Positions 1-8,589 of a stretch of 14,455 nucleotides of DNA are shown here, in pieces. Within the stretch, counting starts at the first letter, position 1; the number at the start of each line of letters is the position of its first letter. The notes under the pieces were generated by a model. The model was not told the DNA's origin. It worked only from the letters and a program-made list of their open reading frames with translations, and did not search any database. Both the position numbers and the translations under genes were made by a program. This DNA comes from an uncultured Eubacteriales bacterium (GTDB taxonomy: Bacteria > Bacillota > Clostridia > Lachnospirales > Lachnospiraceae). Location of the stretch: NCBI GenBank assembly GCA_949286775.1, contig CASEDW010000129.1, forward strand, positions 1-14,455. Direction: 5' to 3'.

Positions 1-90
1 GCCATGCTGGAAGCGGAAAGGATTGCAAAAGACCCGTCTGTAAAAGGATATAATGACCTTGATGAGTTGTTTGCGGATCTGAAAAAATGA
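1..90 (+). CDS. RelB/DinJ-family antitoxin, C-terminal fragment (5' end outside window)
   Basis: Only the last 29 codons are in the window, read in frame 1 and ending at TGA 88-90. The visible tail (EAERIAKDPSVKGYNDLDEL) matches the usual end of RelB/DinJ antitoxins, which carry an acidic, flexible C-terminus that wraps around and neutralises the partner toxin; the DNA-binding N-terminus would be upstream and is not visible. The stop codon overlaps the start of the next gene in an ATGA arrangement, the normal translational coupling of antitoxin and toxin. In this family the antitoxin, alone or with toxin, represses its own promoter, which must lie outside the window. Identity is inferred from this short tail plus the toxin next door. 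Confidence 0.8.
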   Translation, partial: AMLEAERIAKDPSVKGYNDLDELFADLKK

Positions 91-377
91 GAAAAACAAA
101 GTACACCGTCAAATATACAACTGCTTTCAAAAAAGACTTTAAGCGCGCAATAAAGCGTGGTCTGAAAATTGAACTGCTGGAACAGATCGTGGAGTTGCTG
201 TCGACTGGCGAGCCATTGCCGGATAAAAACCGCGATCACGATTTATCTGGAGATTGGGTGGACCATCGAGAGTGTCACATTCTCCCAGATTGGTTGCTTA
301 TTTACCGTATTGAGGATGACGTGCTGGTTTTGACTCTGACTCGAACAGGGTCGCACAGCGACTTGTTTGGCAAATAG
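87..377 (+). CDS. YafQ/RelE-family mRNA interferase toxin
   Basis: This 96-residue protein has the size and layout of type II toxins of the RelE superfamily, YafQ branch, which cleave mRNA in the ribosomal A site. Residues corresponding to the YafQ catalytic set are visible: His51, His64, Asp68-Trp69, Arg86, His90 and Phe94. The N-terminus is rich in Lys/Arg (residues 2-27), as expected for rRNA and mRNA contact. It is translationally coupled to the antitoxin fragment by an ATGA overlap and is followed within 10 bases by an intrinsic terminator, so the pair forms a closed two-gene unit. Nothing suggests inactivation: the frame is complete and all key residues are present. Being complete beside an unrelated gene set, it may be an accessory insertion, but no mobile-element boundary is seen. 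Confidence 0.88.
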   Translation: MRKTKYTVKYTTAFKKDFKRAIKRGLKIELLEQIVELLSTGEPLPDKNRDHDLSGDWVDHRECHILPDWLLIYRIEDDVLVLTLTRTGSHSDLFGK

Positions 378-385
378 ACAGTCTG

Positions 386-413
386 CCGCCGTATGATCTG
401 TACGGCGGTTTTT
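386..413 (+). terminator. Intrinsic terminator of the toxin-antitoxin unit
   Basis: A perfect 8-bp stem (CCGCCGTA at 386-393 and TACGGCGG at 401-408) with a 7-base loop is followed by a run of five T (409-413). It lies 8 bases after the toxin stop codon. Confidence 0.85.
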
Positions 414-528
414 CCGTTTGTAAAGAGGAAACGTTCAATGTCTTTAGGTAGTACGCGGTAAGAAAGAACAGGATATACATTATTTGCCGTGAACAAGTAT
501 TCAAATAAAATCAGAGGGGTGAGTTTAT
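414..528 (+). other. Intergenic leader of the S8 protease gene
   Basis: These 115 bases separate the toxin terminator from the protease start. A good Shine-Dalgarno sequence (AGAGGGGTG, 513-521) sits 7 bases before ATG 529 and fixes that start. I do not see a convincing -35/-10 pair; TATACA at 474-479 could be a -10 but has no good -35 partner, so the promoter is undetermined. Confidence 0.5.
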
Positions 529-3510
529 ATGTTTTGTCCTAAATGCGGAAAACATGTTGACGATAATTTGAAATATTGTCCGCGCTGCGGATATGCTCTT
601 AAAGCTGAGCGTGATGCCAGAGGAAACAGAAGAGCTGGTAACGACAATAAAAGGCAGAAAAGCGACAGAGCTTATTATACAGGAAACGAAAATAAACCGG
701 GGAAAAATTCAAAAATGAAACTGATGATCGTAACTGTCGCTGTGGCTACGGTCGTATTTGTCGGAGCGGGTCTTTTGATCGTGAATGGCTTACTGGGCAG
801 CAGAAACAGTCAGACGCAGACTGATACATCAGAAGATACGGGATTTGAGGCTTATTATAAAGATTCAACTGATGAAGATATCGTTTTTGAAAATGGCTCG
901 CTCTATGTAGATTCGCAGATCCTTCTGACAGCTGATAGCGGCGTGTCAAAGGATCAGGTTGAAAAAATCGCCGCCGACAAGGGCGGTCAGATCGTCGGAT
1001 ATATTTCGATAACTAATGATTATCAGATCGAATTTGCCGATGGCAAAACATACGATGAGCTCGAACAGATAATTGATGAGTGGAACCAGGATGACAGGAT
1101 AGAAAGCGCAATTTTCAATTATGCTGTTCCGATGGAGGCGGATTCAGTAGATTACAAAAATGATTCATGGACAAATTCATATGATGAAAATGATAAATCG
1201 GGGTCAGAATGGTCTGAAGCAGAGCCGGACGGAAGCAACTGGTGGGCGGAAGCAATCAGCATGCCGACGGTTTGGGATATGGATATAGATTTTCAGCCGG
1301 TAAAAGTAGGCATATATGATTCGATGTTCGATACCGATCACGATGATCTTAATGGTAAGTTTGAAAAGGTTTTGAATAACCCGGAAGATCAGGATGGAAA
1401 CTGCATGGTGTCAGCATTATATGACAGCGCAGAAAAAGTGGATAAAACTGAAGAAGCCGATGATTATGCTCATGGCACTCATGTTGCGGGACTTATCGCG
1501 GCGAATGATGCGTCGGATGGAGCGCATGGAATAACGGGTATAGCTCAGAATGCCCGATTGTATGGATTTTCGCATTTGTCAACTCCGTCGGATACTGAAG
1601 ATATAAGTCGGTGGGGAGATATTTTTGAAATAAAATATGCTATATCATATATGCTTGGAGAAGGTGTTCGAGTAATAAATCTCTCTGTAAGCTTTGAAGA
1701 ACAGTTGGTAGCGGCTCAGCACGGAGTAGAAAACGCTGTTAATAGATTAGAAACGTATAGTACTTCAATGGAAAGTTTTTTATCAAAATGTCTTAACGCC
1801 GGATATGATTTTCTGATAATTAAATCGGCAGGAAATCAAAATGAATGTGCTTGGGTTGAATGTGATGTCAGCAGCAAGCACATTTATGGATATGAAAAAG
1901 ACTGGGCTTCAAAGAGTAAAACGAAATATGATGCCAAATATGATTTCCTTGGAGCTATCGACGATGAAAACGTTAAGGATCACATCATTATTGTCGGAGC
2001 GGTTGAAAATCATGGAAATTATTACAAGACCGCTGATTTCAGCGTCATAGGCAGCAGAGTAGATGTATACGCTCCCGGCGTTGATATTTTAAGTGATGTT
2101 CCGTCTGATAAAACAAAAACTATGGGTGGAACATCAATGGCGGCGCCTATTGTTACAGGAATTGCTTCTTTAGTATGGGGAGCTAATCCTGATCTGAACG
2201 CGCTTCAGGTAGCTGATATAATCAAGGCTTCAGTAAGCGCAACTCTGTTTGACTCGGAAGAAGCTTCGTTTCTCATGTTTTCGCCGGACGCAACGCCAAT
2301 CGTTAATGCATATTGCGCTGTTCAGCTGGCTCTTGATACCCCAACGGATGAAAATGGCGCAGTATCTTCAAACGGCATCATTACGGGAATGACATATATT
2401 GAAGCAGATGATGAGCATGATATTCTGGAAGGCGTTTCGGTAACAGTTTCAGACGCCGATGGAAATGTTGTCGGTGAAATGGATACTTCAAGGGAAGGCG
2501 GATTTTCTTTTGTTTTGCCGGAAGGAAATTACACGTTTTCATTGAAAAAGACCGGTTATAATGCTGTAGATATGGCAATAACCGTAACAAAGAGTAAAGT
2601 GCAGAATGTCAACATTTTAATGGAGAAGCTTGATGATATCAGCAATTACATCGATAGCCTTGATATTATGATGGAGAAAGTCGGCGGCAGATTTTCAGAG
2701 GAAACAGGTGCTCATGAGAGCTGGGTTATAGCCGAAGATATGCAATATGGAAATTATTTTGACAGTACGGCTGTCGATGAGATTTATTTTGAATCGGAAA
2801 AATACAGTCTGTTTAACATCTATCTTGCTATGGAAAATGACGAAGCTAAAGAAACGTTAACCGGGGCAGGATGGAATTTAGTTGAAGAAAAAACAGACTA
2901 TTGTGAGTTTAAAATGGATGACAGCAATCTGAGTTATCATATGGAAAACAATGCCATAGTATCGATATCTTTCTGGAAAGACATGACATTTGAAGATCCT
3001 GCGCCGGAACCTGTCGAAGAGCCTGTTGAAACCCCTGACAGCGGTTCAAATTCTGCCGGAAATTCTTATGCCTCTTTAGATGATTTTATAAGAAGCGGTA
3101 ATTATCTGAATTATACTTCCGATTGGTATGCTCAGCCGACGGAATATACTCTGCTTGACATCAATCAGGATAGGGTTCAGGAGCTTATAATCAACGCGCC
3201 ACATGGAGACGATTTTTCTACTTTTGGAGTATTTTGCTTTGATCAGTCATCGGGTGAAGTGTCTTTTGCGGGATCATATAATTACTGCTATGAACTTGAG
3301 TATTCGGCACAATACAGCGCGCTTGCTTTTTCTGATACACGACCAGGTATTATGGAAGCATCAGAGAGCTTTTATGTCTTGGAAAATGAAAGCCTAATTG
3401 AAAGTTTTACTGTAAGTTGGGGCGATTATCTGGGCATTCCTTATGACGATCCTTCAGTTACGCAGTATACAGGAGGCAACACTTTAGTTACCTTCAATCC
3501 GCTGCCGTGA
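529..3510 (+). CDS. Membrane-anchored subtilisin-like (S8) serine protease with N-terminal zinc ribbon
   Basis: This 993-residue protein begins with a CPxC...CPxC zinc ribbon (Cys3, Cys6, Cys17, Cys20), then a polar basic linker, then one transmembrane helix (about 63-90), which places everything after it outside the cell. Residues about 123-200 resemble a subtilisin I9-type propeptide. The peptidase domain (about 246-600) has an intact catalytic set: Asp264 (VGIYDS), His315 (HGTHVAG), oxyanion Asn436 (SAGN) and Ser536 (GGTSMAAP). It is followed by a carboxypeptidase-regulatory-like beta domain (about 615-697), an unassigned alpha/beta region (706-820), a Pro/Glu linker (822-840), and a last domain (848-993) with a calcium-loop-like DINQDRVQE at 877-885. 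The substrate is unknown. The gene is single, convergent with the dynamin cluster, and shares the zinc-ribbon-plus-TM architecture with the protein at 8641-9240. A retained propeptide after the TM helix suggests activation by autoprocessing. Confidence 0.9.
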   Translation: MFCPKCGKHVDDNLKYCPRCGYALKAERDARGNRRAGNDNKRQKSDRAYYTGNENKPGKNSKMKLMIVTVAVATVVFVGAGLLIVNGLLGSRNSQTQTDTSEDTGFEAYYKDSTDEDIVFENGSLYVDSQILLTADSGVSKDQVEKIAADKGGQIVGYISITNDYQIEFADGKTYDELEQIIDEWNQDDRIESAIFNYAVPMEADSVDYKNDSWTNSYDENDKSGSEWSEAEPDGSNWWAEAISMPTVWDMDIDFQPVKVGIYDSMFDTDHDDLNGKFEKVLNNPEDQDGNCMVSALYDSAEKVDKTEEADDYAHGTHVAGLIAANDASDGAHGITGIAQNARLYGFSHLSTPSDTEDISRWGDIFEIKYAISYMLGEGVRVINLSVSFEEQLVAAQHGVENAVNRLETYSTSMESFLSKCLNAGYDFLIIKSAGNQNECAWVECDVSSKHIYGYEKDWASKSKTKYDAKYDFLGAIDDENVKDHIIIVGAVENHGNYYKTADFSVIGSRVDVYAPGVDILSDVPSDKTKTMGGTSMAAPIVTGIASLVWGANPDLNALQVADIIKASVSATLFDSEEASFLMFSPDATPIVNAYCAVQLALDTPTDENGAVSSNGIITGMTYIEADDEHDILEGVSVTVSDADGNVVGEMDTSREGGFSFVLPEGNYTFSLKKTGYNAVDMAITVTKSKVQNVNILMEKLDDISNYIDSLDIMMEKVGGRFSEETGAHESWVIAEDMQYGNYFDSTAVDEIYFESEKYSLFNIYLAMENDEAKETLTGAGWNLVEEKTDYCEFKMDDSNLSYHMENNAIVSISFWKDMTFEDPAPEPVEEPVETPDSGSNSAGNSYASLDDFIRSGNYLNYTSDWYAQPTEYTLLDINQDRVQELIINAPHGDDFSTFGVFCFDQSSGEVSFAGSYNYCYELEYSAQYSALAFSDTRPGIMEASESFYVLENESLIESFTVSWGDYLGIPYDDPSVTQYTGGNTLVTFNPLP

Positions 3511-3538
3511 AAGAATTCGGGATTCGCAAAAAAACGAC

Positions 3539-3576
3539 CTGCAGTGTAAGACGGATCCCCTATACGCAGCATTTTT
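3539..3576 (+). terminator. Probable intrinsic terminator of the S8 protease gene
   Basis: CTGC (3539-3542), a bulged A, and GTGTA (3544-3548) pair with TATACGCAG (3561-3569, one G-T pair); the loop is 12 bases and the tail is CATTTTT. The stem is imperfect, so this is a moderate call. Confidence 0.45.
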
Positions 3577-3587
3577 ATATGAACTAA

Positions 3588-3635
3588 GTTATACTTGAAA
3601 TTATTATACTTTGAAGTATAACAATTTCAAGTATA
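3588..3635. repeat. Nested AT-rich palindrome built of four TATACTT copies
   Basis: An outer perfect 12-bp inverted repeat (ATACTTGAAATT 3591-3602, AATTTCAAGTAT 3623-3634) encloses an inner dyad (TTATACTT 3604-3611, AAGTATAA 3614-3621). The heptamer TATACTT occurs at 3590 and 3605 on the plus strand and at 3614 and 3629 on the minus strand, symmetrically spaced. It lies 4-5 bases past the stop of the last gene of the minus-strand cluster and between convergent genes. It lacks the U-tract of a normal terminator on either strand, so it may be a transcript-end stem, a protein-binding palindrome, or a diverged bidirectional terminator. Confidence 0.75.
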
Positions 3636-3639
3636 TGGA

Positions 3640-5430
3640 TTATATTGGATACGCTTCCGCAAGGTTTTCTTTTAGATTTACAAGTTTTGAGTAAATGTCT
3701 TCAAGACCGGCGGAGGCGTCTTCTTTTTTAATGCTTTCCTGCTCGAGGATTATCTTTGTCTGCCGTATGCTTTCAAGGGAGGAATGGATCTGGCTTTTAA
3801 AATATTCGTCCATCCTGTTAAGAGAAGAGGTTTTTAGTTTTTCATAGGCATTCTTTAGACTTTGCATAATCTCGGCGGAAATGCTGTCGTAGCCGGACAA
3901 TATGGGTTCAAGGTAGTCTCTCTGGCGATTTTTCAGAGAATTTTGACGGAAAAATCCAGCTATTGCCTGACCAACCACATATAAAAGACCAAGTTCTTCA
4001 TCAAGTTTGAGAAAATCGCTGGCAAAGAACATTACAGTATCAGCGCCTGTCCACAGTACGTCGGGAAGAGCTGCGTTTATTTCAGACTCCGAAGAAGCGT
4101 AAACGTCTGAAGCAAGCTGCGGGATGACGCTTTTCAAACTTTCCTGTATACGGTCAGATATTTCAGTCTGATGCACGTTTATGCATGAGGATATGGCCTG
4201 CTTTATCATATCAGCCAGGTAAAATTGAAAATGACGTTCAAGTTCGTTTGTCTGTGCACTGCCCTGAACCAAGAGAATCTCTGTTTTAAGGCGGGCAAGA
4301 AATTCATGCATCCATTTTTCAGCCTCAAGCTCAAGTTTATCTATTACGCGGGATAACTCCTGCTTGCGATCCTCGATATCCTGCGCGAGGCGCGAGTTTT
4401 CGTCTTCAAGTTCACGTTCTCTTTCTTCAAGACTGCCGATGCCCATATTCAGCGAATCCTGAAGACGGCGTATCTGCATACATATGTCGTCCAGCGCCGT
4501 TTTGGTGAGGTACACGCATCGCGATGAATGAATAACTTCTTTTTGCAGAAGTATATCGTCCATAAGAGAACTTTCAAAAGCCGCGAAATTATTTTCAAGA
4601 TATTCCGATAGCTCGGGAAACGGTCTTGATTTTTCAAGACGGCGGCACAGTTCGTCAAGGGCGCTTAGCGCAAAAACTCTTGTGTCGGGAAAAATATCCC
4701 GGACTCTTTCGGAAGCGAGGGCGGATATTTTTTCGATATCTTCTATGGAGTCGAGACTGTCGGACATATTTACAACCATCATTATCTGAGTAAAACTTTG
4801 CGGCAGTACGGACGACGCCAGGAAAGCCTGTTCGGTCAGAGACAGAGGAAAACGGGCGGAAATTACATATATGATCGCGTCCGCGCCTGACAGATATTCG
4901 GCGACTTTTCCGTTGAAAGCATTCATGAGATCGCCGGATCCCGGCGTATCTACAAGCGTTATATCGTTTAAGAAAGAGCAGTTTTCACGTATTTTTATGT
5001 ATTGAACGGGGGACGGAAAACCGGCGATAAGCTTTTCGAGGTTTTCGCGTTTAAGTTCGTCGGCGGACAGCCGCATGCGCCTGCCGTTTTCAAGCACAGC
5101 CTCAAAAGATGATTCCGTTCCGTATGATATCTCGTTTATAGTTACTGTTTCCGGAGTGACTGCCGTCGGAACTACGTTTTTTCCGAGCATTGCGTTTATA
5201 AGAGTCGATTTTCCTCGTTTAAAATCCCCGGCTACCACAAGGCGGAACGGATCGGAAAGTTTCCGCCGCAGCGTTTTTTCATATACTTCTAATTTCTTTG
5301 ATATAACGCTGCCCAGCAGCTTTGATGAGCCGCTGTCCAGGCGCATCTGAGATAGAGCGGCTGTTATCTGAAGTATCGTTTCTTTGAGTTCGTCAAAATC
5401 GACGATAGTTCTGCTTGTATTTTCTTCCAT
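3640..5430 (-). CDS. Dynamin-like GTPase C (bacterial dynamin family)
   Basis: This 596-residue protein has an N-terminal helix region, then a GTPase domain: G1 P-loop GDFKRGKS (68-75), G2-region threonines in PTAVTPETVT (88-97), G3 DTPG (161-164), and at the G4 position NMSD (221-224) instead of the usual N/TKxD. A long charged coiled coil follows (about 333-385), then a helical stalk with a weakly hydrophobic patch near 480-495 that could touch membrane; there is no clear transmembrane helix. Bacterial dynamin-like proteins bind and remodel membranes by GTP-driven assembly. It is the most divergent of the three GTPases here. Its start has AGAGGT (5437-5442), which overlaps the stop of the M48 gene 4 bases upstream, so the two are translationally linked. 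It is the last gene of the cluster. Confidence 0.85.
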   Translation of the reverse strand: MEENTSRTIVDFDELKETILQITAALSQMRLDSGSSKLLGSVISKKLEVYEKTLRRKLSDPFRLVVAGDFKRGKSTLINAMLGKNVVPTAVTPETVTINEISYGTESSFEAVLENGRRMRLSADELKRENLEKLIAGFPSPVQYIKIRENCSFLNDITLVDTPGSGDLMNAFNGKVAEYLSGADAIIYVISARFPLSLTEQAFLASSVLPQSFTQIMMVVNMSDSLDSIEDIEKISALASERVRDIFPDTRVFALSALDELCRRLEKSRPFPELSEYLENNFAAFESSLMDDILLQKEVIHSSRCVYLTKTALDDICMQIRRLQDSLNMGIGSLEERERELEDENSRLAQDIEDRKQELSRVIDKLELEAEKWMHEFLARLKTEILLVQGSAQTNELERHFQFYLADMIKQAISSCINVHQTEISDRIQESLKSVIPQLASDVYASSESEINAALPDVLWTGADTVMFFASDFLKLDEELGLLYVVGQAIAGFFRQNSLKNRQRDYLEPILSGYDSISAEIMQSLKNAYEKLKTSSLNRMDEYFKSQIHSSLESIRQTKIILEQESIKKEDASAGLEDIYSKLVNLKENLAEAYPI

Positions 5431-5434
5431 ATGC

Positions 5435-6439
5435 TTACCTCTTTGACGCTTTCCTGCTTTTTATTACGCCTACGTACTGTTCGCATCTTGCATCCAGTTC
5501 CTGTTTGCTTAAAAGCTCCTGACCCGGAGTCCGCCATTCAGGACGCCACGAATACAAAAGTTCGCTGTTCATAAATTCCATGACGGCGAACATTCGTCTG
5601 ACCGGAACCGGGTGAGTGCTTTCAAGTTCCAGGAGACGCACCGGCGTCGAGCGCAGCATGTCGTATTGTCTGAGGACGGCGTCGAGATTTACGTCGTCTG
5701 AGTCCAGGGCGGCTCCGTAAAGAAATTTGGCCTTGCTCGTAAGCTCGTCGTTTATGTCGTCGGAGCAAATGACGCCCGCTCTGTCGCATGTAACTTCTGC
5801 GGCTCTTGACCATGCCTGAATAGCATATTTTAACGGCATAGACAAAAGAGACATAATCTGCCTGAGTATCGGAAGACCCATAGCCATAGCGTTCAGGATT
5901 ATATTGGCGGCCGTATTGTAAATGCTGTGAACATTGTGTATATGACCGCATTCGTGACCTATTACGGCTTTGAGTTCTCCTGGGGTAAAACGTTCAAGCA
6001 GCGACGAGTGAATAACTATAACAGGCGAATCGTCCTCCGTGGCGATGGTATAGGCGTTGATAATAGCAGGTTCAGGATATATATAGACTGTCGGCATGCC
6101 GATTCCGAGACGCATGGCGCAGTCCTGGGTCATTTTATGCACCTCAGGAAACTGATCAGGACCTACGCGCAGGGCGTTCATATTCAGCGTCTGTTTCATG
6201 TATGGAACGTACTGATTTGTAATTGCCTTGAAAAACGGGTACGCACCCGGAAGCGCTCTGAGTTTTTCACGCAGAGTAAAATCTGGACCGTATGCGTAAT
6301 CGGGTATTCCGTTTACTATGTGTATATCTGAACGGGTGGTGCGGTTTTCGACATACTTTCGGAAGCTGATATCGATCATATCGGTAGGATTGCCGCCAGA
6401 TATATCATATTTTGCGGGAGTATTTTCTTTAAGAGACAT
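5435..6439 (-). CDS. M48-family zinc metalloprotease
   Basis: This 334-residue protein has the zinc-protease signature HECGH (162-166) and the third ligand in an M48-type motif, SRAAEVTCD (Glu215, Asp219). A hydrophobic stretch at about 178-208 between the two motifs could be embedded in or lie against the membrane; no signal peptide is seen, so the protein probably acts from the cytoplasmic side. The M48 family includes HtpX, Ste24 and mitochondrial OMA1, which cleave membrane or membrane-associated proteins. It is shorter at its N-terminus than HtpX, whose two leading TM helices are missing, so it is not a standard HtpX. It sits between GTPase genes B and C with gaps of 28 and 4 bases and has a good Shine-Dalgarno AAGGAG (6448-6453). 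A role in cutting or regulating the neighbouring GTPases, or proteins they gather, is inference. Confidence 0.88.
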   Translation of the reverse strand: MSLKENTPAKYDISGGNPTDMIDISFRKYVENRTTRSDIHIVNGIPDYAYGPDFTLREKLRALPGAYPFFKAITNQYVPYMKQTLNMNALRVGPDQFPEVHKMTQDCAMRLGIGMPTVYIYPEPAIINAYTIATEDDSPVIVIHSSLLERFTPGELKAVIGHECGHIHNVHSIYNTAANIILNAMAMGLPILRQIMSLLSMPLKYAIQAWSRAAEVTCDRAGVICSDDINDELTSKAKFLYGAALDSDDVNLDAVLRQYDMLRSTPVRLLELESTHPVPVRRMFAVMEFMNSELLYSWRPEWRTPGQELLSKQELDARCEQYVGVIKSRKASKR

Positions 6440-6467
6440 GGCGTATTCTCCTTATTAAAATGTGAAT

Positions 6468-8555
6468 TTATTTCGTCAGTATTTCCGTGAGCTGCTTGCC
6501 CAAAGTATCGGCGCGCAGGCATATGCTGTCTATTACTTTGAGCATATCCTTGTATTCTTCTAAAGTATGAGCGTCGTCGGTTTCTTTCTGAGCCATCTGT
6601 ACCTTTATCTGCGTAAGCTGATTCTGCGTATCGTTCAGGATGTTTTCTGTTTCCGTATTTATCTTTTTCTTGAGAGCTTCAAAGGCGTCCTCTACCTGAG
6701 TGCGCACAGCTTCAGTAAAGTTGTCCTGGGATTTGAGTTTGTTAAGCTGCTTTGTCACTTCTTCCTTAAAATTATTTTTGAAATTTTCGATCTTTTCTTT
6801 CGAAAATGCCTTGCTCAGAGCGAATTTGCTTGTAAAAAGACTGAGAGCTCCAACAGCTACAAAACTTATGATTGCCACAGGCCATGTGATAGGGATAGCA
6901 AGAGCCGGAAGAAGAAGTCCGATGGCAAAATTTCCTGCCATCATTCCGGCAACTCCCGTAGCGCCTCCCAGAAGCGCGCCTTTCCATCCCGCTTCTTTAT
7001 ATCCCACATATATGCCGCCGACGCCGAAGCCGATTATCGAATTCGCCGCAGTGCCTATCAGGTTGTCGACGGTTGATGAAGAAGAACTCGAAACGTTCGA
7101 TACGAAAATATCCTGTATCTTCTGGGTGGACGTAAAAAAGCTGTTCTCAAAATCCGAAAGTCTTTCGGCTTCGTCTTCTAAAGAGCTGTTGATAAACGCC
7201 TGTATGCGTTCAGACATGGTCTGACCCGTTTTGGCGATGGCGTTTTTGACGTCTGCAAGTATGCTTTCGGCTGTCGCCTGTATCCTTTCTTTCTTTAAAT
7301 CGTCCGCAGTGAGAGGATAATTGTCTATGGCGTTAAAAGCTGCTTTTTCAACGCTTGGCCAGTAGTTTTTAAGCATAGGCGAAAGGTCGCGGAAAGCCTT
7401 TTGGGCGTTCGCGTTTATGGTGGCGAATTCCTGAGTGCGGTTTTCTCGTATACGGTCGATCTCTTTTAAAGCTTCGCTGTATTTCGCTTCGAATTCCTCG
7501 GAAGCCATCTCAAGAGCGCTTTGACGCAGCTGGATAGCTTTGACTATCTCGAGGGATGAGGTTTTTATGCGGCTTACCGGCGCGTTCAATGTAACCGCGC
7601 CGCGGTCTTCCGACAGGAATTTTTCGAGAGCGTTTTCAAATTCCGGAAAACGGCTTTTTTCAAGCAGAGCCGGGTCGCCCTTTACTTTAGCCTTAAGCGC
7701 CTGCTTTGCTGAAAGACCGAAAAGCTGAATCTTTCCGAGTTTCTGACGGTATGTTTCGTATTCTTTCGAATCGGTTCCAAAAGTAGTCTCAGCTTTGTTT
7801 AATACATATTCCTGTATGCGGCCGCGGATGTTCTCAAGCACGCGTTCCACATCTTCCTCGTCGAGAAGATCTATCCCTGTAACTATGAAAAGCACACGGC
7901 CAAGGTCGCTGGTTATTATTTTATTTTCAAGGAAGTCGCGCTCCGATTCTGAAAAAGGAGCCTGAGCCATGATTACCATCAGCGCGGCGTCTATCTGGGG
8001 AAGCACCGACATTGTTACTTCTGTCATCGCCGCGTCGTCGTTAAGACCCGGGGTGTCGATTATCGTTACGCCGTTCTTGCAGTAATTTATAGGATAGTAA
8101 ACAACAGCCTCTTTGACGGTTTTGGCGATTTCTTCGCTTTCTTTTGTGAGTTTTGTAACGTAATTGTTGAGCTGATCTATACCGATCTGTTCCCGGCGGC
8201 CGTCTTTGTATTCTATATTTACAAAGGGCGTCACATTGTACGTTATCTTGTTGAGCGTCGCGGTTGTTGGCAGAACGTCGACCGGCAGGATGCTTTTTCC
8301 GAGAAGGGCGTTGATTACCGTACTCTTTCCGCGTTTGAATTCGCCGACGATGGCAACGCTGAATTCATCCTTTGAAAGGCGTTCGAGAACCTCGTCGATA
8401 GAGCTGACGTTGCCTTCAAGATCAAGCTTCTGACTGTACTCGCGAAGTTTCTTAAGATCGGTTATTATGTCCGTTACAGTCTGCTTGTAGTTCAGAAAAC
8501 CGCTGAAGGAAGCTGTTTGTTTGCCGGTTTCGTTTGTGATTTGAATATCTGACAT
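6468..8555 (-). CDS. Dynamin-like GTPase B with membrane segment
   Basis: This 695-residue protein has G1 GEFKRGKS (71-78), G2-region PTTAT (96-100), G3 DTPG (167-170), and TGID (226-229) where N/TKxD is expected at G4. Predicted helical stalk regions flank a strongly hydrophobic, glycine-rich segment (about 498-580), enough for a membrane hairpin or paddle, preceded by a serine run (489-494). That layout fits bacterial dynamin-like proteins, such as the Nostoc BDLP type, that insert in the inner membrane and reshape or fuse it. It is the only one of the three GTPases here with clear membrane-spanning sequence, so it is the likely membrane anchor of any mixed assembly. The C-terminus (about 590-695) is polar and helical. 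Shine-Dalgarno AAAAGGAG at 8563-8570 supports the start. An 85-base gap with a hairpin separates it from the preceding gene. Confidence 0.9.
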   Translation of the reverse strand: MSDIQITNETGKQTASFSGFLNYKQTVTDIITDLKKLREYSQKLDLEGNVSSIDEVLERLSKDEFSVAIVGEFKRGKSTVINALLGKSILPVDVLPTTATLNKITYNVTPFVNIEYKDGRREQIGIDQLNNYVTKLTKESEEIAKTVKEAVVYYPINYCKNGVTIIDTPGLNDDAAMTEVTMSVLPQIDAALMVIMAQAPFSESERDFLENKIITSDLGRVLFIVTGIDLLDEEDVERVLENIRGRIQEYVLNKAETTFGTDSKEYETYRQKLGKIQLFGLSAKQALKAKVKGDPALLEKSRFPEFENALEKFLSEDRGAVTLNAPVSRIKTSSLEIVKAIQLRQSALEMASEEFEAKYSEALKEIDRIRENRTQEFATINANAQKAFRDLSPMLKNYWPSVEKAAFNAIDNYPLTADDLKKERIQATAESILADVKNAIAKTGQTMSERIQAFINSSLEDEAERLSDFENSFFTSTQKIQDIFVSNVSSSSSSTVDNLIGTAANSIIGFGVGGIYVGYKEAGWKGALLGGATGVAGMMAGNFAIGLLLPALAIPITWPVAIISFVAVGALSLFTSKFALSKAFSKEKIENFKNNFKEEVTKQLNKLKSQDNFTEAVRTQVEDAFEALKKKINTETENILNDTQNQLTQIKVQMAQKETDDAHTLEEYKDMLKVIDSICLRADTLGKQLTEILTK

Positions 8556-8589
8556 GATTTATCTCCTTTTGATTAATTATGAGGTTATT

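Noticed and set aside
438..461. Seven-codon mini-ORF after a weak AAGAGG site, upstream of the protease gene
   Set aside because: Too short to support as coding, with no attenuator-like structure following it; such ORFs are expected by chance.
5927..6331. 134-codon plus-strand open frame opposite the M48 gene
   Set aside because: Fully antisense to a gene with intact catalytic motifs, with no recognisable domain and no ribosome site; a frame shadow.
6567..7224. Two overlapping plus-strand open frames opposite GTPase B
   Set aside because: They mirror the hydrophobic segment and coiled regions of the real gene and show no motif of their own.
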